Below are positions 58,901 through 64,000 of a stretch of DNA of 64,000 bases, one piece after another. Numbering within the stretch: the stretch's first letter is position 1; each line of letters begins with the position of its first letter. The stretch comes from UBA4782 sp034430215. GTDB lineage: Bacteria; Chloroflexota; Anaerolineae; Anaerolineales; Anaerolineaceae. Made by a program: the position numbers and the translations under genes. The DNA lies in contig DAOUFE010000031.1 of NCBI GenBank assembly GCA_034430215.1, positions 1 through 64,000 of the forward strand, read 5' to 3'. The notes under the pieces were generated by a model. It searched no databases, was not told the origin of the DNA, and saw nothing but the letters and a program-made list of their open reading frames with translations.

Positions 58901-59406
58901 TTAATAACAGGAACTGTAGGATTCAAACTTGCATCGATCACCAGACCCTTTAAGGTCAACATGCCAGGTTGTGAGCCATCAATTATGACATTTTCGTTAT
59001 ATACATTTCCCCCCTCCAGGTAGATCATCCCATATCCTTTTTTGGCTGCCCAATCTGCCAATGCCAGGTTGATCGTGGTATAGCCGGAAGCTCCAGCGCA
59101 TTTTCCACCAGGGCAAAGAGAACCAAAAAACCAGGGATCAGGTTCGCAAATAACGGTAAGGGTACTTTGGGCTGCCATAGGCAGAACTTTTCCATCTTGT
59201 ACCACTACTGCATTTTGTTCGGCAAGATCCTGCACAGCGGATGAAACATCCTGGGCAGGCTGTTGTTCCTCAGGCGGTTCGGTTAGTGGTGGTGATTCAG
59301 GTGCTTCGCCTTCTGCAAGAACTACGCTTGGAGTTACAGCCGAAAACAATAATGCGAGAATTACAACAAACGAAACAATAAGCCCAAACCGCAAATGGCT
59401 GTTCAT
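55927..59406 (-). CDS. large secreted right-handed parallel beta-helix protein
   Basis: 1159 residues. Signal peptide (hydrophobic run ending V-V-L-A-E) then a Pro/Glu-rich linker of about 50 residues. A Cys-containing region (residues 85-110, C-P-G-G-K-C) starts the helix; from there repeats of about 22-40 residues such as S-x-N-x-x-x-G-x-x-I-x-N follow to the very end, the pattern of the PbH1/pectate-lyase-type helix. No C-terminal anchor, sorting signal or catalytic Asp cluster is obvious. It could bind or degrade polysaccharide, or serve as an adhesin. Very strong GAGGAGG site; terminator at 55872-55901. Confidence 0.85.
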   Translation of the reverse strand: MNSHLRFGLIVSFVVILALLFSAVTPSVVLAEGEAPESPPLTEPPEEQQPAQDVSSAVQDLAEQNAVVVQDGKVLPMAAQSTLTVICEPDPWFFGSLCPGGKCAGASGYTTINLALADWAAKKGYGMIYLEGGNVYNENVIIDGSQPGMLTLKGLVIDASLNPTVPVINGQVNIFGLKNGFTLQGITINADVADATNTAGAVYLHDNIGLIKLTDVTVTNVNNQGGGIAIDNVGAVELLRVDSSNNGTYGVYIHNSTDPFGENLGTGTVKVTNSSFNFNGVGGNGAFAGLEIFSGSSITLNGVSASSNNGDGLDILGKTVATLKNSVFSLNAVDPDNADWGYGVYVYPQNQAAFLIDNVSASYNENDGLFLTTTGNITISKLHAVANGDTGLRIQAVDDNVSVGVGGKNISLTDSILNSNGYTNVLVYANGSITLKNVNASYSVAGSGISLVNTAAITPLPVLASNITTVRNLGGYGLYILSNGNITVDSITSSLNDASGVYADNTFGTTGGITFLSTYGKNLVDQNNYIGLELFSKQSIKIVKLTSAYNLYEGIVIDMDGGIGNLSLNTVSVYANGGWGITASLLGSITWNGSGAAGNGRDAALNGGGAKFDNHLGVGKGITLLNVDFSENAGNDGLYIESAGSVILTNISAATNTGRGIYIDNRYGTGNVSILRTALENRNYISFNQGVGLTIYTNKNVTLAKISASYNSDIGAYINTCNGSPCVGTGTVTITGSNNAHSEFSYNEGLYGLQVISAGAVKLAMVESSQNQFDGANVTTNSTFTMNGLINMFDFNGQDGTSGGNGLTVIATGNISVWNTQAKYNDGIGLVLSNELTLGDVIINATTAGWENWFSFNNGSGVDIKTAGNITVSKTSFISNGLVSGNGAKLVNSYATAPKFVTVTNSKFNNNNLAGMNYSGLYVDASGAITLNNVEASSNGLYGVELDNRVGTDLAKPVTISNSIFGGNIGDGVNILSDRAVTITSVRSTFSNTGVGIKIDNSTSTVASMVTFLGTNLFTYNSENGIEIKSAGNVSIANTTTAYNSWNGMQIDTTGSVLLSNDRAERNGTDGVWIKAANSKIIINNLTSMLNGFLGDWNGLQIDSTTAKVTISNSNFVGNSAWGIIADVVNPNSDVVLYNTNTFGNDLGADFMEGNVYIY

Positions 59407-59615
59407 GATACCTCCTCTAAATTTTGGAAAGGGATTTCAATGAATGGGAATTTTCCCATGCGTCATACAGGGGCTACCTGATCGCTGGTAATAAAAATAT
59501 TCGGCGCAAATATCATAATAGATAAACTTAAGTTGAGAGTCAATCAGCCAAGTGGCGGAAAAAAGTATCCCTCAAGTTGACAACATATGCATACACAAAG
59601 GCAGAAGGCTAAAAG

Positions 59616-59651
59616 GAACCCCTTCCACGAATAATCGCAAGGAAGGGGTTC
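59616..59651 (-). terminator. terminator of the rubrerythrin gene
   Basis: 11-bp stem GAACCCCTTCC/GGAAGGGGTTC (59616-59626 and 59641-59651), followed by TTTT on the minus strand, 37 bp after the rubrerythrin stop codon. Confidence 0.75.
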
Positions 59652-59687
59652 GATTACCACATAACAGTTAGTTTTGAAACTATTCAA

Positions 59688-60185
59688 TCATGGAATAATT
59701 TCGAATCGTGATCCCGGGGTGCCACATACAGGGCATTTTTCAGGGGCATTTTTTGCGTGCACATAACCACACACCGGACAGATATAGTAATCGAAGGTTT
59801 CATTGGTTTTTCCAAGGGTTTCTAATGCCTCACGATAGAGGGCTTCATGTACTTTTTCTACTTCCATAGCATTAAAGAAGCTCTTTACCGCACGAGCTTC
59901 ACCTTCCGTTTCTGCATCTTTAATGAAATCTGGGTACATAGCGGTAAATTCATATGTTTCACCCTCTATGGCAGATTTTAAATTTTCAGCTGTTGAATTT
60001 ACTTTGCCAGAAACCTTGAAATGACTGAGCGCATGGATAGTCTCAGCATGTGCTACGGTGCGAAATAAGCGAGCAACCTGGGGAAAGCCTTCTTCTTCAG
60101 CTTTCTTTGCAAAAGCAAGATACTTGCGATTTGCCTGGCTTTCACCAGCAAATGCAGCCATTAAATTATCCTGTGTTTTTGTCAT
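59688..60185 (-). CDS. rbr: rubrerythrin
   Basis: 165 residues. Ferritin-like domain with E-x-Q-A-N-R-K-Y and A-H-A-E-T-I-H-A metal ligands, plus the second E-x6-E-x2-H set (A-M-E-V-E-K-V-H). C-terminal rubredoxin-type site C-P-V-C-G-Y...C-P-V-C-G. It reduces hydrogen peroxide in anaerobes. Good evidence for an oxygen-sensitive lifestyle. Confidence 0.95.
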   Translation of the reverse strand: MTKTQDNLMAAFAGESQANRKYLAFAKKAEEEGFPQVARLFRTVAHAETIHALSHFKVSGKVNSTAENLKSAIEGETYEFTAMYPDFIKDAETEGEARAVKSFFNAMEVEKVHEALYREALETLGKTNETFDYYICPVCGYVHAKNAPEKCPVCGTPGSRFEIIP

Positions 60186-60281
60186 TTCCTGTCTCCTTCA
60201 TAAGTAATTATTTACATTATCATTTTACATTATCTCCTTTCCTTTTTGTGACGATAAAAAGAGAAAGTCAATTCCGAATCG

Positions 60282-60290
60282 TGCTACAAT
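60282..60290 (+). promoter_or_regulatory. extended -10 promoter of the zinc-ribbon membrane gene
   Basis: TGC-TACAAT 35 bases before the ATG at 60325; third occurrence of this nonamer upstream of a gene in the window. Confidence 0.4.
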
Positions 60291-60324
60291 ATCGAAAATC
60301 GCAATCTCGCCCGTTGGAGGAACT

Positions 60325-61920
60325 ATGGCAAATCAGTTTCAATACGGTTCACAGCGTTTAAATATTCGTCGACCACCTGTCATGTATGCCGTTATCACTG
60401 TTGCAGGCGGTTTCGCACTTCTACTTCTAGTTATCATTTCTTCTTTTCTTAATTACGCCCACGTTCGCCCTGTGATTGAACAAATGTATCCTCTTCAGGT
60501 TTTTTACCTGATATTTTTAGCGATCATGACGATCACCCTCTTCATCATTGCACTTGTACGTATTGGCACAGGGATACGGGAATTGATTGCACCAGTTATG
60601 GCAGCCAATATACCACGTGATTTCAGCAATAAGGTGGATGTATACAACGCCCTTACCAACCGGGTTATTTCTACCTATCAATTCAATACAGGTGGTGGAA
60701 TGCGGGCTATGTACGGTCCAAACACGCTATTTATGTCTCCGGTTGAACGATCAGTAGTGCAAAAATCTACCAGAGGTATTAGCGGACACATCACAGGAAT
60801 GGTATTTGGAATAATTTTTACGGTTGGGGTGATGATCGCCAATGCAAAAGTGGATGTGCAGCTACCAATTGCCCCATTTATTTTTTATATCGTCCTGATG
60901 GTAGTTCTCTCGATTCTGGATTATGCTGCCGGGTTTATGGTAGTGCCCCATCAGCAACCCAATTCTGTATGTGCAGAAGGTACTGAGTATTATCGGGGTT
61001 TTGGTCACCCTGCCCAATTGATCACCCGTATTCCAGATCTTGCATTACCATTACGCTGGCAGGGTTTTATCAACCGCAGCGATCATGATATGCGGGAAGA
61101 AGCCTCAGCTTCAGTAGGAAACGTGGGACAATTTAAAGGTTTTGCATTTGTCGAACAGCAGCCACAGCCGATCAGCTCTGGCTCGCAGGTAGCCGGCTAT
61201 GTACTTGCAGCGTCTGGATGGTTTTTCTATTTGATCGGAGTGGTGATCTTCCTCTTTTTCATGATGCCCGGGGATGTATGGAACATAGGCAATATCGTAT
61301 CTCCTGCATACCTGGTAAAATTCTTTGCCATGCTCCTTTTAGCATCAGCAGCAACCAGTAACGGTAGCCGGTTGATCAATAGCGCTGAAGTATTATTCAA
61401 ATCCGCCCGTTTTCGCTCTACCGCAATCTTGATGGACATTGTTGGTACTCTATCCAAAGCAGAAGTACGCGTGGGTAAAGGAATGCAGGATGCTGTAGAA
61501 GCTAGCTCGATTGCTGTACGCTCTGATTTCACCACCCGATTCTTTGCAGCAGAGATCATTAGCGAAGTTTCCACATTGGATGGCGCACGTTCTCTCCTGG
61601 CATTGAACCATACCAGTGAAGCTGAACAGTGGATCGGTTTCTTCCGCGAAGAGATCAATAAACTACGTGAAGAACGTGTACGCCCGGTGGGTGTAGATCT
61701 GCAATCCAATGAGGCGCAAGAATTATTTCAAGCAAATGTTGCCCTCTCGGGAGCACGCGCAGGAGCAATGCACCAGGCAGAGTTGGCTGCCGCGCAACAA
61801 GCTGCCCAGGGTTTTCTCACTCCAGGTGCAGGAATGCCTGCCAGCAAACCCTGTCCATACTGCGGGCAGCAGATTCCGGCTCAAGCAAAATTCTGCCGAT
61901 TTTGTGGAGCAAAGATGTAA
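60325..61920 (+). CDS. multi-pass membrane protein with C-terminal zinc ribbon
   Basis: 531 residues. Hydrophobic segments near 20-45, 55-80, 150-170, 180-210 and 290-350. A long helical, Ala/Gln-rich region follows, then the final 30 residues are C-P-Y-C-G-Q-Q-I-P-A-Q-A-K-F-C-R-F-C-G-A-K-M, a zinc ribbon of the DZR/zinc_ribbon_2 type. No catalytic domain is seen. Strong GGAGGAA site. Recurs as a hypothetical protein in Chloroflexota-like genomes to my memory; role unknown. It may act with the epimerase gene that starts 3 bases after it. Confidence 0.75.
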   Translation: MANQFQYGSQRLNIRRPPVMYAVITVAGGFALLLLVIISSFLNYAHVRPVIEQMYPLQVFYLIFLAIMTITLFIIALVRIGTGIRELIAPVMAANIPRDFSNKVDVYNALTNRVISTYQFNTGGGMRAMYGPNTLFMSPVERSVVQKSTRGISGHITGMVFGIIFTVGVMIANAKVDVQLPIAPFIFYIVLMVVLSILDYAAGFMVVPHQQPNSVCAEGTEYYRGFGHPAQLITRIPDLALPLRWQGFINRSDHDMREEASASVGNVGQFKGFAFVEQQPQPISSGSQVAGYVLAASGWFFYLIGVVIFLFFMMPGDVWNIGNIVSPAYLVKFFAMLLLASAATSNGSRLINSAEVLFKSARFRSTAILMDIVGTLSKAEVRVGKGMQDAVEASSIAVRSDFTTRFFAAEIISEVSTLDGARSLLALNHTSEAEQWIGFFREEINKLREERVRPVGVDLQSNEAQELFQANVALSGARAGAMHQAELAAAQQAAQGFLTPGAGMPASKPCPYCGQQIPAQAKFCRFCGAKM

Positions 61921-61922
61921 CC

Positions 61923-62864
61923 ATGCAATTTCTAATAACCGGTGCAGCAGGTTTTTTAGGGTCAGCTCTGGCTAATCGGCTGGTCGAAGAAGGACATTCT
62001 GTAAGAGGAATGGACGACCTCTCGACTGGTGATGTTTCTGCCCTTTCTCCAGATGTACTGTTCACCCGTGCTGATGTGAATGATCGTCCAGGGTTATGGA
62101 CGCTTCTCCAAAATATTGATTGCGTCTACCACCTTGCCGCAAGAGTGCTGGTGCCAGAATCGGTGTTGTATCCCAGAGAATATAACCTAGTAAACGTGGG
62201 TGGCACTGTAACTTTAATGGAAGCCATGCGGGATGTTGGTGTAAAAAGGGTTGTTTTTATCTCTTCGGGTGCCATCTACGGCGATCAAACGGTCCAGCCA
62301 GTAGCTGAAACCGCCAAACCCAATCCCAGGTCACCATATGCGGTTTCCAAGCTGGCAGCTGAATTCTATGTACGGACGATTGGTGCTTTGTGGAAAATGG
62401 AAACCACTTGTCTCAGAGTGTTCAATGCATACGGTCCAGGACAACACCTACCTCCAGTGAACGCGCCAGTCATTCCCAATTTTCTACGCCAATCTGCACA
62501 GGGGGGAACAGTGGTGATCAATGGCGAAGGAGATCAAACACGAGATTATGTTTATGTTGATGATGTTGTCAATGCCATGGTTTCGGCTGCTACTGCCCCA
62601 GAAGCGAACCTGGAAATCATCAATGTTGGGAGTGGTGTCGAAACCACCGTTGCAGAAATCTCTGCTCTGGCACAGCGAATAACAGGTGGAAAACCTCAGA
62701 CCGTTCATAATCCCCTGAAAGAGGGTGGACCTGCCAGGTTGTGTGCAGATATCACAAAAGCAAAGAGCATCCTGCGATATAATCCGTCAATTTCATTGGA
62801 AGAAGGCATGCGATTGACATTTATGAAGGACAACCGGCTGCATGCCAAATCTTCAGGATCATAG
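61923..62864 (+). CDS. NAD-dependent sugar-nucleotide epimerase/dehydratase
   Basis: 313 residues from the ATG at 61923, two bases after the previous stop. Rossmann G-A-A-G-F-L-G at the start; D-D-L-S-T-G-D binds NAD ribose; catalytic S-S-G-A-I-Y-G and P-Y-A-V-S-K-L-A (Y-x3-K) near 140. Extended SDR of the UDP-glucose 4-epimerase type. The upstream TTG would overlap the previous gene and is unlikely. Probably builds a surface polysaccharide sugar. Confidence 0.88.
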   Translation: MQFLITGAAGFLGSALANRLVEEGHSVRGMDDLSTGDVSALSPDVLFTRADVNDRPGLWTLLQNIDCVYHLAARVLVPESVLYPREYNLVNVGGTVTLMEAMRDVGVKRVVFISSGAIYGDQTVQPVAETAKPNPRSPYAVSKLAAEFYVRTIGALWKMETTCLRVFNAYGPGQHLPPVNAPVIPNFLRQSAQGGTVVINGEGDQTRDYVYVDDVVNAMVSAATAPEANLEIINVGSGVETTVAEISALAQRITGGKPQTVHNPLKEGGPARLCADITKAKSILRYNPSISLEEGMRLTFMKDNRLHAKSSGS

Positions 62865-62873
62865 TATTTTCGA

Positions 62874-63458
62874 ATGCCCGAATTATTAAAACCATCCTTC
62901 TTTCAGCGCGAGGTATTGGAAGTTGCGCCGCAGTTATTAGGAAAACGACTGGTGCGGTACGTAAATAACATTCGCATATCTGGTTTGATTATTGAAACAG
63001 AAGCTTATCGTGGAGAAGAAGATCAGGCATGCCATGCGCGGGTTGGATTGACACCTCGCACAAAGGTAATGTATGGTCCTGCCGGTTATGCTTATGTTTA
63101 TTTCACCTATGGGATGCACTGGATGTTGAATTGCGTATGCGGAGAAGAAGGCTATCCGGCAGCGGTATTGATCCGCGCGATCCAGCCTGTGGAAGGATTG
63201 GAGCAGATAGCTCAACGGCGAGGGAAGGTGAAGCAAGCACTGTGGTGTAATGGGCCGGCAAAGCTCACCCAGGCACTATCAATCGATGGGAATTTGAATG
63301 GTATAAATCTTTGCAACAGGGGTTCAGGATTGTGGATTGAGGATGGAGAAATCATCTCGCCTGAAATCATCAAGACAGCACCCCGGATTGGGATCCAGAG
63401 TGTTCCAGAACCTTGGCTGAGTAAACTGTGGAATTTTTCTCTGGTAGTAGAAAAATAA
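62874..63458 (+). CDS. 3-methyladenine DNA glycosylase (Mpg/AAG family)
   Basis: 194 residues. A-P-Q-L-L-G-K-R-L near the start, catalytic Glu in I-I-E-T-E-A-Y-R-G-E-E-D-Q-A-C-H, the M-Y-G-P-A-G-Y-A-Y-V-Y-F-T-Y-G-M-H block and N-G-P-A-K-L-T-Q-A-L are all intact. It removes alkylated and deaminated purines from DNA. 9 bp after the epimerase gene. Confidence 0.94.
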   Translation: MPELLKPSFFQREVLEVAPQLLGKRLVRYVNNIRISGLIIETEAYRGEEDQACHARVGLTPRTKVMYGPAGYAYVYFTYGMHWMLNCVCGEEGYPAAVLIRAIQPVEGLEQIAQRRGKVKQALWCNGPAKLTQALSIDGNLNGINLCNRGSGLWIEDGEIISPEIIKTAPRIGIQSVPEPWLSKLWNFSLVVEK

Positions 63459-63495
63459 ACCCTAAAAATTTTCGTATTCAAAAGGAGGGTAAAGA

Positions 63496-64000
63496 ATGAT
63501 AGGAGCTATTGCAGGCGATATTGCGGGGTCGATTTATGAGTTTCACCCACAAAAACGTGAAGATATTCCTTTATTTACAAAAAAATCTTTTTGTACAGAT
63601 GATTCAATAATGACAATCGCTGCTGCTGAAGCGATCCTCCAACATTCGAGTTATCAAGAGGCGTACCTGAAATATGGTCGCCTGTACCCTCACGCAGGGT
63701 ATGGAGGTATGTTCAGAAAATGGCTGGTCAGCGATCAACCTATGCCATATAACAGCTTTGGCAATGGGTCTGCCATGCGAGTCAGTGCTGTAGGCTGGGC
63801 TTTTAATACGATCGACGAAGTACTTGCAGAGGCGGAGAAGAGCGCACTGCCCACTCATAATCATTCCGAAGGGATCAAGGGTGCACAGGCTACTGCATTG
63901 GCAATCCTGTTCGCTCGTCAGGGAATGAAAAAAGAGGAAATCCGAGATGCTATCACTGAAAGATTTGCCTATGATCTCAATCGAACGGTGGACAGCATCC
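63496..64000 (+). CDS. ADP-ribosylglycohydrolase-family protein, truncated by window edge
   Basis: First 168 residues are in the window. Starts M-I-G-A-I-A-G-D-I-A-G-S-I-Y-E-F and has the family C-T-D-D-S near residue 35, where magnesium binds, then F-G-N-G-S-A-M-R. It belongs to a different subgroup from the 14631-15641 protein (shorter, of the YegU-like kind). AAAGGAGGG 6 bases before the ATG. Confidence 0.87.
   Translation, partial: MIGAIAGDIAGSIYEFHPQKREDIPLFTKKSFCTDDSIMTIAAAEAILQHSSYQEAYLKYGRLYPHAGYGGMFRKWLVSDQPMPYNSFGNGSAMRVSAVGWAFNTIDEVLAEAEKSALPTHNHSEGIKGAQATALAILFARQGMKKEEIRDAITERFAYDLNRTVDSI

Noticed and set aside
55927..59406. Repeated short sequence units suggesting CRISPR or satellite DNA
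   Set aside because: The repetition is at protein level (beta-helix rungs) and keeps one open frame of 1159 codons.
59641..59660. GGTTCGATT resembling a tRNA T-loop
   Set aside because: It is part of the hairpin terminator of the rubrerythrin gene and has no acceptor or anticodon arm around it.

Overview
The window is 64 kb of bacterial chromosome with moderate GC, no rRNA, tRNA, CRISPR array or insertion sequence that I can see, and dense, mostly intact genes. The gene mix suggests an anaerobic or fermentative Chloroflexota bacterium, probably class Anaerolineae: Ugp/Mal-type importers, a tungsto-aldehyde oxidoreductase, rubrerythrin, lipoproteins with Thr/Pro/Ser-rich linkers, a zinc-ribbon membrane protein and a huge secreted beta-helix protein. 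This is inference from gene content; no marker proves it.

Region 1 (about 0.9-30.5 kb, all minus strand, transcribed right to left) is the heart of the window. Starting at a divergent promoter near 30.55 kb it encodes, in transcription order: an MtaD/SsnA-like amidohydrolase; an ECF importer (EcfT, a fused double EcfA, EcfS) with an FAD/Fe-S oxidoreductase of the GlcD-GlpC type embedded in it; a PfkB kinase; an FGGY kinase; a SorC-family regulator; a small lipoprotein; a second ECF importer (two EcfA, EcfT, EcfS); an ADP-ribosylglycohydrolase-family protein; a TIM-barrel isomerase; a Ugp-like ABC importer without its ATPase; and then, only 23 bp later, a tetrahydromethanopterin (H4MPT) C1 module: fhcB-fhcA-fhcD-fhcC-mch and two ATP-grasp ligases. 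A serine hydrolase and a divergent lytic transglycosylase follow. The C1 module can convert methenyl-H4MPT to formyl-H4MPT and on to formate through the formyltransferase/hydrolase complex. The linkage of this module to two ECF importers, two kinases and an amidohydrolase points to catabolism of an unidentified, C1-releasing, nucleoside- or sugar-like substrate. It is the best candidate here for an undescribed system.

Region 2 (30.7-34.9 kb, plus strand, divergent from region 1) holds a TetR regulator, an aldehyde:ferredoxin oxidoreductase with an unusual C-terminal SCP2-like extension, and an iron-type alcohol dehydrogenase. It could serve aldehyde and redox metabolism coupled to region 1.

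Region 3 (35.0-44.2 kb) is housekeeping and signalling: primary-type sigma factor, DUF177 protein, RdgB, two lipoproteins (one a beta-propeller), a DUF169 protein, a membrane diguanylate cyclase and a decayed VOC-like fragment.

Region 4 (44.2-55.8 kb) is a mosaic of small transcription units: a translationally overlapping radical SAM pair, MBL hydrolase, CruF-like membrane protein, TetR, HEAT-like protein, NadE, GNAT, ASCH, nitroreductase, DUF1801, ICMT-like methyltransferase, a protein made of repeated zinc-knuckle-like units, and a phosphatase-like protein.

Region 5 (55.9-64 kb) has a 1159-residue secreted parallel beta-helix protein, rubrerythrin, a multi-pass membrane zinc-ribbon protein, a sugar-nucleotide epimerase, a 3-methyladenine DNA glycosylase and the start of a second ADP-ribosylglycohydrolase cut by the window edge.
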